Shown: piece by piece, positions 44,501-53,237 of the stretch | Layout: every line of letters begins with the position of its first letter | Numbering within the stretch: the stretch's first letter is position 1 | Source of the DNA: Opitutia bacterium | GTDB lineage: Bacteria; Verrucomicrobiota; Verrucomicrobiia; Opitutales; Opitutaceae | Length of the DNA: 64,000 nucleotides | Assembly (NCBI GenBank): GCA_947474365.1 | Contig: CANJIU010000040.1 | Location: 1-64,000 of the forward strand | Direction: 5' to 3' | Program-made: the position numbers and the translations under genes | Notes under the pieces: generated by a model | The model's input: the letters and a program-made list of their open reading frames with translations, nothing else | The model's database searches: none | Told to the model about the DNA's origin: nothing

Positions 44501-44579
44501 CCCTCCAGTTCGTTTCCGCCACCGGAATCAGTCTTTGCTTCATCATCATAGTGGTTTCCGGTTCACGCCGCAGGTTCAC
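41544..44579 (-). CDS. PVC-type haem-binding CxxCH protein (propeller, HEAT repeats, cytochrome c)
   Basis: A 1011-residue exported protein with an N-terminal hydrophobic signal segment (about 28-47). The six-blade PVC propeller (about 65-470) contains FDWDDRGRLWVVEMADYP, DTDGDGRYDRQTVF and CEPVHNLVQHLV. HEAT-like helical repeats (about 480-850) are followed by a C-terminal cytochrome c domain with CAVCH at about 886 and a distal methionine candidate in SLMPEGLEG. Related soluble glucose dehydrogenase-like propellers oxidise sugars, so an oxidoreductase role with electron transfer through the haem is plausible but unproven. Its start overlaps the hydrolase stop (ATGA, 44576-44579). A diverged copy forms the C-terminal half of the fusion at 34451-39706. 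Confidence 0.93.
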   Translation of the reverse strand: MNLRREPETTMMMKQRLIPVAETNWRALVITGLISVVLLLAESAGAAVATPPVDQPAFVVDPPLSAAESLKKLHLPAGYVAEIVAAEPLVLDPVAFDWDDRGRLWVVEMADYPMGMDGRGKPGGRIRVLEDTDGDGRYDRQTVFAEGLNFPNGILAWRDGVIVTAAPHVLFLRDTDGDGKADKQEILLSGLQEGNQQLRANGLRWGLDNWVYVASGGHHGKYGSNTRLKSTRSGQDVLVGARDFRFRPDSGELEPQSGPTQFGRSRDNWGRWFGTQNAHPLWHYVLAEHYLARNPHFGVNETRVHLLTPPSSPPVYPASVEPKRYHDFGSLGHYTSACSGLIYRDRLMFGPDRVDALICEPVHNLVQHLVLTENGVSFSAKQELDGGKYDFFASEDRWCRPVMVREGPDGALWIADMYRFMIEHPQWLPQMGKEELLPHYRLGDDRGRLYRVSRPGMAAFKPVRFDLLGTPALVAALEAANGWCRDKAHQLLLWRADPAAVDPLLTMAGQNPNPLARLHALCVLDGLGKLPPAAVFRALGDASPGIRENALRLAETRFTPEVLGAAVRLADDPDAKVRLQLAFTLGASQDAAAGKTLGRLLRAYADDPMMVSAVMSSATPHLRALIAAMTGRPAVAVSDALLATALGLKDRDAIASLVAPIFTAIGSRYSPEQLGAFARFLEQLGQSGNTLDQLRDASANDALGRLLIRAVAITAQVRLAATDATVPAGERIAAAALLSRSPAGQDESLPLLAAWLDPKHSTEDQASAIRALSAIVTPAVPAAFAKAWPTMSPGTRKLALGAWIGREPWAFDLVRRLERKEVPASTIDTTVRARLLKHDSKRISLIARKVFDASSSARSKVVESYRPALALKGDAGKGHQVFTAVCAVCHQRGAEGRDVGPDLVSVVDHPPEKLLGSILDPSADIQPGFNAYTCTLNTGEQIYGLLASESATSVVMKLVDGTIRTVRRNEIATLVSQDVSLMPEGLEGAIDRQAMADLIAYLRQPLTGGSR

Positions 44580-46375
44580 TTCGCCCCTCCACCCTGCCCC
44601 GAGACGACAGGCAGGATGAGACGCGACGGGCGGGTGCCGCCGTGATGGACCGTCTGCTCGGCGACCACGAGTTGCGCGTCGGCATTCTGGTCGACGGCGG
44701 TGTTGTGATTGCGGTCGTAGTTGGGGAAGTCGGAACTGGTCACATCCAGCCGGATACGATGGCCGCGCTGAAACTCATTCGAGGTCGGCCGCAGCCGGAT
44801 CTTGAACTCGATCACCTCGCCCGGTCGGAGCAGGCTCGGCCGGTCCAGTCCGTCGCGATAGCGCGCGCGCACCATGCCGGCCGCCACATCCCGGGTGGAC
44901 CCATCAGGTGCGACATCGATCAGCCGGACGAAAAAGTCGGTGTCAGGCGCCGAGGAAGCGGCGTACAGGATGACCTCGGCGTTGCCGGTCACCTCCATCG
45001 GCTCGGCGAGCGGGGCGGTTTGATAGACCAAGATGTCCTCGCGCCGGGCGAGCGGCTGTTGGTCGGTGGGCTGCGTGTACATCGCCTTCGACCAGAGCGT
45101 GGGCACGGGATCCTTCGGGTCGTAGCGGTACCGATCGACCGCGCCGGCGGGGGCCGCTGCCACCAGCCGGCCGTCACCCGCCGGGGTGTTGGCATGGCCG
45201 GCACTCTCCAGAAACAGGGTCTGCGGCCGAGCCCGGGCCAGCGGCCACTCAGGTTCATCGCGCCACCGGTTCGCACCCATGACGAAGATCCGAACGGCGG
45301 CATCCCGGTTCACGCCGTTGGCCACCCCCTTGATCCAATAGTCAAACCAGCGGATTTTCGCCTGCACGAGATCGACACTGGCCTCTGGCCCAAAATCCAC
45401 CACCCCCTGCTTCCTCGCACCGTGCGGCACATGGCTCCACGGACCGATGATCAACTGCGAGCCCGTACGCGCAATTTCGGTTTTTCCCTCCTGCACAATC
45501 GCCTGATGCAACTCGATCGACTCGTTGCAGTGATCGTACCAGCCGACGACGTTCAAATTTGGCACTGCCACCTCACGGACGCCATCGAGCAGCTTCCAGG
45601 GTTCGAGGTGCGGCTGCCGAAGCCAGTCCTTCACCACATCCGCTTCATCGCCCCACACGCTGTCGGGCAGATTCTGCCAGGGAAGGAAGTTCATCAGGCG
45701 CTGATCGTCCCCGGCATCCCAACGCTTCTTCGCTGCAGCCGACGTGTGCGGCTCGACGCCGGCCGAGCGTTTGCGCATGTCCGGGCTCATGGTGTTGTAA
45801 AACCAATTCAGGCGCCGGCCCGGGCGGATCGTCCCCGGTCCTTCCAAATCCGTCAGCCGCGGCGGGATGGAACTCGCCGCCATCGCCACCAGCGACGGCG
45901 GACGCAGTGGCGCGAGCCGCCATTGCAGAAACGCATCGTAGGAAATGCCAAACGTGCCGACCTTGCCGGTGGAGTCGCGCAGCTTTGCGGCCCATTCCAC
46001 CGTGTCGTAGCCGTCGACCGCATCGTGCGTCTCGGCACGGTAAAAGGACTCGTAGCGGCCGTCGGAGGCGTGGCGGCCCCGCGCGTCCTGCAGGACCACG
46101 ATGTACCCGGCCTTCACATACGCATCGGCCTGGGTGCCCTTGCCGTAGGGCGTGCGCAGCACCAGCACCGGATACGGCCCCGGCGCATCGGGCCGAAAGA
46201 CGTGCGCGCGCAGGATCACCCCGTCCCGCATCGGCACCGCCACATCGCGCTCGACTTGGGCCGCGCGCGTCCCGGCGGCAGAAAGAACCGCGATCAGGCT
46301 GGAAATCAGGAGGCGCGCGCGACGCCAGCTCCCGGCGGTGGCGCCGCCAAAAGTGAGGCAATGAGTTGGATTCAT
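44576..46375 (-). CDS. CocE/NonD-family alpha/beta hydrolase
   Basis: A 599-residue exported serine hydrolase of the X-prolyl dipeptidyl-peptidase/cocaine-esterase (CocE/NonD) family. The signal peptide runs to about 39. The alpha/beta core opens with VPMRDGVILRAHVFRPDAPG, with VLRTPYGKG and VLQDARGRHASDG; the nucleophile is S145 in GISYDAFLQW. The C-terminal jelly-roll typical of the family holds RLDVTSSDFPNYDRNHN near the end. It would hydrolyse an ester or amide; the natural substrate is unknown. It is the first gene of the tightly linked block, its stop overlapping the haem-binding gene's start by four bases. A 211-bp gap with a palindrome separates it from the receptor genes upstream. 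Confidence 0.93.
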   Translation of the reverse strand: MNPTHCLTFGGATAGSWRRARLLISSLIAVLSAAGTRAAQVERDVAVPMRDGVILRAHVFRPDAPGPYPVLVLRTPYGKGTQADAYVKAGYIVVLQDARGRHASDGRYESFYRAETHDAVDGYDTVEWAAKLRDSTGKVGTFGISYDAFLQWRLAPLRPPSLVAMAASSIPPRLTDLEGPGTIRPGRRLNWFYNTMSPDMRKRSAGVEPHTSAAAKKRWDAGDDQRLMNFLPWQNLPDSVWGDEADVVKDWLRQPHLEPWKLLDGVREVAVPNLNVVGWYDHCNESIELHQAIVQEGKTEIARTGSQLIIGPWSHVPHGARKQGVVDFGPEASVDLVQAKIRWFDYWIKGVANGVNRDAAVRIFVMGANRWRDEPEWPLARARPQTLFLESAGHANTPAGDGRLVAAAPAGAVDRYRYDPKDPVPTLWSKAMYTQPTDQQPLARREDILVYQTAPLAEPMEVTGNAEVILYAASSAPDTDFFVRLIDVAPDGSTRDVAAGMVRARYRDGLDRPSLLRPGEVIEFKIRLRPTSNEFQRGHRIRLDVTSSDFPNYDRNHNTAVDQNADAQLVVAEQTVHHGGTRPSRLILPVVSGQGGGAK

Positions 46376-46453
46376 GTAAGCATCAGGAAACAGACCAAGT
46401 CCGGGCGGGTCGTCTCATTATAGTGGGCCGCAGGGGCAATCAATTGTTGCACA

Positions 46454-46514
46454 CTGGGGATGCGACGCCCTCGTCGCGGTTTCGAACCACGCGACGAGGA
46501 CGTCGCGCCCCCAG
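46454..46514. repeat. Palindromic repeat between TonB receptor and CocE-type genes
   Basis: Inverted arms beginning ctggggatgcgacgccctcg and ending gtcgcgcccccag, near-identical to the palindrome at 39581-39644. It lies in the gap downstream of the receptor gene (stop at 46587) and upstream of the CocE-type gene, so it could partly terminate or stabilise transcripts. No T-run follows. Confidence 0.75.
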
Positions 46515-46586
46515 AGGTATCAGGACTTTAGTCGATGGCATTTTCCGCATGTCCAAGAAATGAGATGAGCCCTTTGCTTCGCGCGC

Positions 46587-49500
46587 TTAGAACTTCCCCT
46601 TGATCCCAAATGTCCAGAGCGACGAGAACTCGAAGTGGCGCACCACGCGGGCGTAGTTCGGGGTGCGCGGACTCGCGATCTCCGAGATGAAGATGGGCTC
46701 GTTGCTCACATTTTGCAGATTGAAGAACGCCGCGAATCGTTTGTGGAAATAGTACTCTCCCTTGACGTCGGCAGCGAGGCGGGCGGCAAACCAGTTGTAG
46801 ACGTCGGGGTCGATACTCTGGCCGGTGGGCCCGGGTCCCCGGCGCTGCCGGCTGCTGTAGGTCCAGTTCACGCGCAGGTTGAATTTCTCGCGAGTGAGGC
46901 TGACGCCCCAGTTGCCGGCGCGCGGGATCACCTTGACGCCCGTGAAACTTCCGGTGTTCGGTCCGGTCATCCGCAGCGTATTCGCGTTCGCGAACACCTG
47001 CACCCCGCGCGCCCAACCGGGCAGAAAGGTGAGCGCCTGTTTGTATTCGAACTCCAGGCCCTCCATCCGCACAACACCCGGGATATTATGATTGGTTGAA
47101 ACCTCATAGTCGCCGTAGGTGCCCGGATCCAAGCCGTAGAGGGCGAGAAACTCCGGGGTCGCGTCAAACACCGTGCCACCGAAGAAATTTTCAAAGTCGC
47201 GCCGAAAGGCACCGACCGACACCACGCCCACACCCTCGAAATACCGCTCCAGCCGCAGCTTCGTCGTTTTCGCCTTCCACGGTTTGATGCCAACGTTGTT
47301 GACCCCAATCCGGTTGGTCGGGAGCGGACCGAGGTCGATGTTCGGCAGCGTGATGCCCCCGCTGTATTGCTCGTAGCCGGGCCGACCGATCGAATAATAG
47401 TAGGACGCGCGGAGGATCAGGTTTTCCCACAGGTTGTAGCTCGCGTTGAGATTGGGGAGAAACCGGAGGTACTCCTTTTCGGCGTGCGCGCCGCGCTCAA
47501 TCCGGGTCAGCTTGATCGCCTCGAGCGCATCGGTGGTGATCGGCAGGACCGCGCCGGTCGGACCGCGCAGCGCCTGGCCATTGGGCCCGCGCTGCACGTT
47601 TCGCGCCGGGTCGCTCAACGGACCCTGCGCCCGGATGTTGGTCTGCTCAAAGCGCCCCCCGCCCGTGAGCTTCAGCCGGTGATCGAAAAACTGCACGTCA
47701 CCGCGGACAAACGCCGATGAGACGATCTCCTGCGCAACCCCCGATGTGTTTACCACCGCCTGATACGCCGTGGCTTCGTTGCGTGTAAAATGCGTCGGAT
47801 TTTCCCGGAAGTACCGGAACAATTTTTCCGGGGAGACCATCTGGATGTTGGGAAACCCCTGTGAACCCGGCCGCGTCAGGACTCCCGTATCCAAGAAAGG
47901 CAGCGCCGAATCGTCGCTGCCGGGCGCGGTCGGCGTCGTGGTGGCCCGCCCGTCCCGCCCGACAAACGCGTAGGCGCCGCCCCCGCCGTTGCGCGCATCG
48001 TGCACGGACTGCCGGAGATCCAAACCGCCCTTCAACGTGAACGGCACGCGCCCGGAAAAATCGCGGCGCACGTTGGCATAGGCGGTCCGCCGCAGGTCAT
48101 CAACGTGCAGGGGGGCGCCGGCCGCGTTGGTCAGCGTGTAACTGCCGAGGTTGTACGGCTCCACCACCGCGCCCGTCGTGCCATCTGCCACCGTGATCAA
48201 GGCCGGCCGCAGGGATGTGATACCGTCAAACGACACCGTCACCCCCGTGCGCTGGACGTTGGTCGTCGAAAACTGCCCGATGTCCATGTCCTTGAAACGC
48301 GTATAGGCCCGGCCGTGGCCCAGGCCCGCCTCCGCCTTCCAAATCCGTCCGTCATGGTCCCACCGCAGCGTCGGCATATAATTGTAGGAGTTCGCCACGC
48401 GCCCGTTGGTCGCGATCGTGATGCTGCCCGCCCCGGCGAAGCCGTGCGTCGACGTAGCGCTGAAATTTCCTGGCAGCACGCGGTTGACATTGAACTGCAG
48501 GACGCGGCCCTGAATGTAGACGTCGAAGGAGCCGTATTGAAACGAGAAGTTGATCCGGTCGTCGGGGGTGAACTTCCAGTCCACCGTGCCGCCCAGAGAA
48601 TTACGCCGGCTGTCCTTCCACGTGTCCCTGACCGAGAACTCCGTCATATAGGGACGATCAAACGTCGTGGCGGGAAACGTGCCGCCATTGGTCGCGGCGC
48701 GCACGCCGCGCCAAAAGTTCTGGTTGTCCCGTTCGCTGCCGTACTGCTCCGACGTGCCACCTGAAAGCGTGTAACCGAAATTCTTGTTCACCGGTTTCAC
48801 GTAGGAGAAATCGAAGCCGGGATGCACACGGCGGGTCGGATGATCCCGTGGCCCGGGCGCCAGGTGGATGCTGCGCTCATCGTCCCGCATGAGAACGTAG
48901 GCACTGAGGTTGAACTCCGGACGGGACCGCGAGAACGAACTGCGCGGCACGAGGTTGACCGAGCCGGCCAGGGCGGAGCCGGGCGATTCCGGCGTCGGCG
49001 AATGCAAAACCTCGACGCGCGCAAGGTTGTTGAGCGCCACCGTATCGAGCTCCACCGCCCGATTGTTGCCGTTGCCCGTGGTGAATCCACCCGCGCTCGC
49101 CATGTCGAAGCCCCCGATCGTCACGGGAACGCTGCCCGACGGCGCCCCGTTGATCGAAATTTCCCGCGCGTTGCCCCCGCCGTACTCAATGTTGATGCTC
49201 GGCATGAGTTTCAGGAACTCGCCGACGCTCCCCTCGGACACGCCGCCGAATTCATCGGTGGACGCTACGTTGCGCAAATTGGGCGCGTAGCGCTGCTCGT
49301 TGATCGCGATGGCGGCGGCGTCCATTTCCTTCGAGGTCGCCACCACAAATCGCGCCAGCCGGACGGTTTCGTCCGCCAATAGGTTGAAGTTGCGTTCCAC
49401 GGTCGCGCCCACGCCGAGCGTCACCATTTCCGACTGCGGCGATAACCCGGTAAAGGACGCCCTCACCCTGACGGTGCCGGCCGGAACGTGGGCGAGGCGG

Positions 49501-49715
49501 TAACGGCCGTTCGCATCAGTGAAGGACTCAAGGGTCGTGTTTTCCACCACCACGCGGGCATTCTCCAGAAATTCCCCGTTGCGGGGGTTGACGACGGTGC
49601 CCTCCAACGTGCCGGTGGCGAGCTGCGCACGGAGCGTAGGGCCGGGAGACAGACCGCAGAAAATTATGACCAACAGATACAGCAAACGGGGGTAGAAGGC
49701 GGGGAAACAGTTCAT
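46587..49715 (-). CDS. TonB-dependent receptor with carboxypeptidase-like N-terminal domain (tandem copy 2)
   Basis: A 1042-residue outer-membrane receptor. ATG 49715 opens the signal peptide (MNCFPAFYPRLLYLLVIIFC); an upstream in-frame ATG at 49976 lies inside the preceding receptor gene and would add a basic, non-signal stretch. The CarboxypepD-like domain (about 35-115) has GTVVNPRNGEFLENARVVVE. Next come a TonB-box region and a plug with SINIEYGGGNAREISINGAP and 'HSPTPESPGSALAGSVNLVP'. The barrel ends in F (GIKGKF). It is strongly similar along its length to the receptor immediately upstream (49741-52875), from which it is separated by 25 bp, so the pair arose by tandem duplication. The ligand is unknown. 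Confidence 0.94.
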   Translation of the reverse strand: MNCFPAFYPRLLYLLVIIFCGLSPGPTLRAQLATGTLEGTVVNPRNGEFLENARVVVENTTLESFTDANGRYRLAHVPAGTVRVRASFTGLSPQSEMVTLGVGATVERNFNLLADETVRLARFVVATSKEMDAAAIAINEQRYAPNLRNVASTDEFGGVSEGSVGEFLKLMPSINIEYGGGNAREISINGAPSGSVPVTIGGFDMASAGGFTTGNGNNRAVELDTVALNNLARVEVLHSPTPESPGSALAGSVNLVPRSSFSRSRPEFNLSAYVLMRDDERSIHLAPGPRDHPTRRVHPGFDFSYVKPVNKNFGYTLSGGTSEQYGSERDNQNFWRGVRAATNGGTFPATTFDRPYMTEFSVRDTWKDSRRNSLGGTVDWKFTPDDRINFSFQYGSFDVYIQGRVLQFNVNRVLPGNFSATSTHGFAGAGSITIATNGRVANSYNYMPTLRWDHDGRIWKAEAGLGHGRAYTRFKDMDIGQFSTTNVQRTGVTVSFDGITSLRPALITVADGTTGAVVEPYNLGSYTLTNAAGAPLHVDDLRRTAYANVRRDFSGRVPFTLKGGLDLRQSVHDARNGGGGAYAFVGRDGRATTTPTAPGSDDSALPFLDTGVLTRPGSQGFPNIQMVSPEKLFRYFRENPTHFTRNEATAYQAVVNTSGVAQEIVSSAFVRGDVQFFDHRLKLTGGGRFEQTNIRAQGPLSDPARNVQRGPNGQALRGPTGAVLPITTDALEAIKLTRIERGAHAEKEYLRFLPNLNASYNLWENLILRASYYYSIGRPGYEQYSGGITLPNIDLGPLPTNRIGVNNVGIKPWKAKTTKLRLERYFEGVGVVSVGAFRRDFENFFGGTVFDATPEFLALYGLDPGTYGDYEVSTNHNIPGVVRMEGLEFEYKQALTFLPGWARGVQVFANANTLRMTGPNTGSFTGVKVIPRAGNWGVSLTREKFNLRVNWTYSSRQRRGPGPTGQSIDPDVYNWFAARLAADVKGEYYFHKRFAAFFNLQNVSNEPIFISEIASPRTPNYARVVRHFEFSSLWTFGIKGKF

Positions 49716-49740
49716 GGAGATGACGGCCAGCCGTGGCGGG

Positions 49741-52700
49741 CTAAAAATTACCTTTGATCCCAAAGGTCCAAAGCGCGGCAAAATCCTCGCGTTGCCCGAA
49801 CGTCGCGTGCGCCGGAGTGAGCGGGCCCGAAGTCTCAACGTCTTCCGTCTGGTCGCGCAGGTTCCGGATCTTGGCGAAGACCGCGAATCGCCTCCAGATC
49901 GTGCGCTCGCCGGACAGGTCAATATAAACGCGGGCGGCACTCCAATCAAACGTGCCGGCGCCGATGCTCCTGCCACTGACCGCCGTCAGTCGCTGCCGCC
50001 CCCGGTAATTCCAGTTCATCCGGAGATCGTATTTCTCCCGCGTCAGGCTGATGCCCCAGTTGCCAAAGCGGGGGCTGAAGGCGAAACTCCCCGTCTGATC
50101 ACCGGTCGCACGCTGGAGGTTGCCGTTGGCGAAAACCTGCACGCCCCGCGCCCACGCTGGCAAAAATGTGAGCGCCTGCTTGTAATTCACGTTGCAGCCA
50201 TCCATCCGCACCGTGCCGCCAATGTTGTATTGCGTCGCGACCCGATAATTACCGTACGTCGCCGCATCGAGGCCGTAGAGGGCCAGGAATTCCGGCGAGG
50301 CCGGCAACACCGTGTTACCGAAGAAATTTTCGAAATCCCGCCGAAAGGCGCCAGCGGAGAGCAGGCCGACGCCGGGAAAATAGTACTCGAAAGAGATTTT
50401 TACCGTCGTGGCACTCCACGCCTTGATGCCCGCATTGTTGACTGTGATCGTCGGCGTCGCACTCGTCGTCGTGTCCGGATCCGGGAGCGTGATCCCGCCG
50501 GCGTACTGGTTCAGGTTGGGACGCCCGATCGATTGGTAATATCCCGCCCGGGCGATGAGATTTTCGCGTACGTTGAATGAGGCGTTGAGGCTGGGAAACC
50601 ACCGGAGATATTCCTTGCTCACGTGCGCGCCGCGCTCGATCCGCGTGAGTTGCGAGACGGCGAGTGCGTTGGTCGCAATCGGCACCGGGCGGCCGTTAGC
50701 CCCGAGGATGACGTTGCCCGCGGCGTTGCGCTGGTAGTTGCGCGTCGGGTCGGCCAACGGACCCTCGGCCTCGACATTCGTCTGTTCCGCCCGGACTCCG
50801 CCCACCAGCTTGAGTCGCTGGTCGAGGAGCGCGAGATCGCCGCGGACATAGGCCGCACCGACCACTTCCTCCGCACGCTTCGACTGGTTGACCGTGTTGA
50901 GGTAGGTGGTGTTGTCGTTGGTCGAGAACTGTCCCGGATTGGCCCGGTAGAAGTTCAGGAACTGCTCGTGGTTGATCACTGGCGCCGCCGCAAACCCCAA
51001 GGGCGCGGGCCGCGTAGAGATGGCCGCGTCGTAGAACGGGGCCGCCGAATCGTCATTGCCGACCGGTGTCGTGCTGCCTCGGCCGTCCGCACCCGTATAG
51101 TTCAAGGTCAGCCCGTTGCCGCGGATGTCACGGATGGAATTATTGAGATCGACTCCACCTTTGAGCGAGAACGGCAGCGCGCCCAGATTAAAACTACGTT
51201 TTACGTTGGCGTAGACACTCCGCTGGACGTCGGACGAGGTGATCAGCTGGCTCTGCGGCGCGGACAGCGCGTACGTCCGTATATCATACGGATCCACCGG
51301 CGCGCCGGTCACGCCGTCCGTCACCGTAATCCGTCCCGGCCGCAGGTAGGTGATGTCGGCAAACGAGACCGTGACACCCGTGCGGCGCGCGAGCGTCTGG
51401 CTGAAATAGCCTTTGTCGACATCATGAAAACCATCGCCGGCGTGGGAGTAGCCCGCGCCCGCCTGTGCCGTCCAAACCGGGCCGTGGTGCCGGTACACAA
51501 GTGACGGCATGTAGGTCATGGCGTCACGCGCGCGGGTCTGCAGCGTGACACGCACCTCTCCCGCACCGGCGAAGCCCGTCGTCGACGTCGTCGTGAAGTT
51601 GCCAGGCAGAACCCGGTTGACGAAAAAATTCATCAAGCGGTTGTCGAAATCGGTCGCATAGGTCGTGCGCTGCATCGAAAACGAGATCTGATCGGTGCGA
51701 CTGAGCTTGTAATCGAGGGTGAGCCCGATCGACGTCCGGGTCCTTGCGATGAAGCCGTCGCGGTAGAGATAGTCGGAAAGATACGGTTTGTCCGGCGAGG
51801 TATCGGGCAGCGTCCCGCCGTTGGTCGGCGAGTCCACGCCGCGCCAGGTGTTGGTCATGAAATCACGCGGGCTGAAGGTTTTCGCCGCGCTGCCGGAAAG
51901 GCTGAAGCCAAACCGGTCGTTGACCGGTGCGACGTAGGAAAAATCAAACCCCGGCAGCACCTTGCGGGTCGGATTCGAGCGCGGCCCCACGCTCCGGTGG
52001 AAATCGCGGGCGTTGTCCCGCATCGCGACGACCGTGCTGAAGGTGAAGAGAGGCTTCGAGCGCTCGAACGCGCTGCGCGGAACCAGATTGACCGAACCCG
52101 CGAGGGCCGACCCAGGCGACTCCGGCGTGGGCGTCTGGTTCACTTCGATCCGAGAGACGTTGTTGAGCGACACCTGATCGAGCGCGGCCGCGCGGTTCGT
52201 GCCGTTCTGATTGGCGTTGGCCAGATTGAATCCGCCAATTGTCACCGGCACGTAGTCGGACGAGACGCCGTCCATCGAAATGCGGCGGGCGTCGCCGCCG
52301 TTGTAGTCCATCGTGATCCCCGGCACGAATTTCAGAATCTCGCCGATGTCGTTTTCCACGACCGCGCCAAACTCATCGGCGGCGATGACCGTCTTGATGT
52401 TCGCGGCAAAACGCTGCTCGTTGATCGCGATGGCGGCGGCATCCATCTGCTTCGAAGCTCCGACGATAAATTGCGAGAGTTTGACAACTCCTGGCGTCGG
52501 CCCGGAGGTGCGGGGGGACGAACCGAGATCGAAGTCGCGCCGCACGGCTGCACCCGCTTTGACCATGAGGGTCTCCGTCTGCGCCTCCAGGCTCGTAAAA
52601 CTGGCGCGGACGACTACCGGACCGGCGGGAACGTTGAATACTTCATATTCGCCCCCGGCGTCGGTAAAGACCAACAGCGACGTTCCGTCGATAGAGATGC

Positions 52701-52875
52701 GGGCGTTTTCGAGGTACTGGCCGGTGCGCGAATTGAAGACGCGGCCTTCGATGCGGCCAGTCTCGTTCGCCTGCGCGCGAGCGGCGCCAGGAAGTGCGGC
52801 GAAGAGGAGAACGGAGAGGCTGAGCCACAGAAATCTAGTCGCGAACTGAGAGTCGAGAGCTGAGAGCAAAATCAA
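49741..52875 (-). CDS. TonB-dependent receptor with carboxypeptidase-like N-terminal domain (tandem copy 1)
   Basis: Outer-membrane receptor of about 1044 residues, paralogue of the gene just downstream. No ATG precedes the signal peptide; a TTG at 52875 (or 52869) gives ILLSALDSQFATRFLWLSLS, a plausible signal processed near ARAQA. The CarboxypepD-like domain has GRVFNSRTGQYLENARISID, and the plug has GITMDYNGGDARRISMDGVS and NQTPTPESPGSALAGSVNLV. The barrel ends in F (GIKGNF). The open frame continues to 53730 through a repeat element and an antisense sulfatase overlap, so that extension is rejected. The start region abuts the long repeat at 52941-53130, which may supply or disrupt its promoter. 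Confidence 0.9.
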   Translation of the reverse strand: MILLSALDSQFATRFLWLSLSVLLFAALPGAARAQANETGRIEGRVFNSRTGQYLENARISIDGTSLLVFTDAGGEYEVFNVPAGPVVVRASFTSLEAQTETLMVKAGAAVRRDFDLGSSPRTSGPTPGVVKLSQFIVGASKQMDAAAIAINEQRFAANIKTVIAADEFGAVVENDIGEILKFVPGITMDYNGGDARRISMDGVSSDYVPVTIGGFNLANANQNGTNRAAALDQVSLNNVSRIEVNQTPTPESPGSALAGSVNLVPRSAFERSKPLFTFSTVVAMRDNARDFHRSVGPRSNPTRKVLPGFDFSYVAPVNDRFGFSLSGSAAKTFSPRDFMTNTWRGVDSPTNGGTLPDTSPDKPYLSDYLYRDGFIARTRTSIGLTLDYKLSRTDQISFSMQRTTYATDFDNRLMNFFVNRVLPGNFTTTSTTGFAGAGEVRVTLQTRARDAMTYMPSLVYRHHGPVWTAQAGAGYSHAGDGFHDVDKGYFSQTLARRTGVTVSFADITYLRPGRITVTDGVTGAPVDPYDIRTYALSAPQSQLITSSDVQRSVYANVKRSFNLGALPFSLKGGVDLNNSIRDIRGNGLTLNYTGADGRGSTTPVGNDDSAAPFYDAAISTRPAPLGFAAAPVINHEQFLNFYRANPGQFSTNDNTTYLNTVNQSKRAEEVVGAAYVRGDLALLDQRLKLVGGVRAEQTNVEAEGPLADPTRNYQRNAAGNVILGANGRPVPIATNALAVSQLTRIERGAHVSKEYLRWFPSLNASFNVRENLIARAGYYQSIGRPNLNQYAGGITLPDPDTTTSATPTITVNNAGIKAWSATTVKISFEYYFPGVGLLSAGAFRRDFENFFGNTVLPASPEFLALYGLDAATYGNYRVATQYNIGGTVRMDGCNVNYKQALTFLPAWARGVQVFANGNLQRATGDQTGSFAFSPRFGNWGISLTREKYDLRMNWNYRGRQRLTAVSGRSIGAGTFDWSAARVYIDLSGERTIWRRFAVFAKIRNLRDQTEDVETSGPLTPAHATFGQREDFAALWTFGIKGNF

Positions 52876-52940
52876 ACGGTGATCTTCGACTTCTGGTCGG
52901 GCAACGAGCACGCCTGCTCCGGCGATTGGGCGCTCAGCTC

Positions 52941-53130
52941 TTAGCCGCAACCGGGCAGAAGAAAACCACGGATGGACACGAATGGACACGGATACAGAGG
53001 CGAGAACCAGCCACTGTTGGAAATCCGAAACGCCACCGAACGGTGACCGCCAAGAATCCGCACGCACTGGCACGGCTTGCTCTGAGCATCCGTGTCTATT
53101 CGTGGCCATCCGTGGTTCAAATGAATCGTC
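52941..53130 (-). repeat. Long interspersed repeat, copy B
   Basis: Reverse-orientation match to 749-927, with the shared block caccgttcggtggcgtttcg. Its ends are partly inverted (ccacggatggacacgaatgg near the left end and gtgtctattcgtggccatcc near the right end). It fills the gap between the sulfatase gene (ends 53238) and the TonB receptor gene start near 52875. Confidence 0.7.
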
Positions 53131-53237
53131 CCGGCTAAGCTCTGAGCTCTCGACTGCATAGTTGTGGCTGAGCGAGGCGAAGGAGTTCATTGGCGGGGCA
53201 TTGCCTTTTTCGAGGAAGAGGAAAGCAGTCCTTGGAT

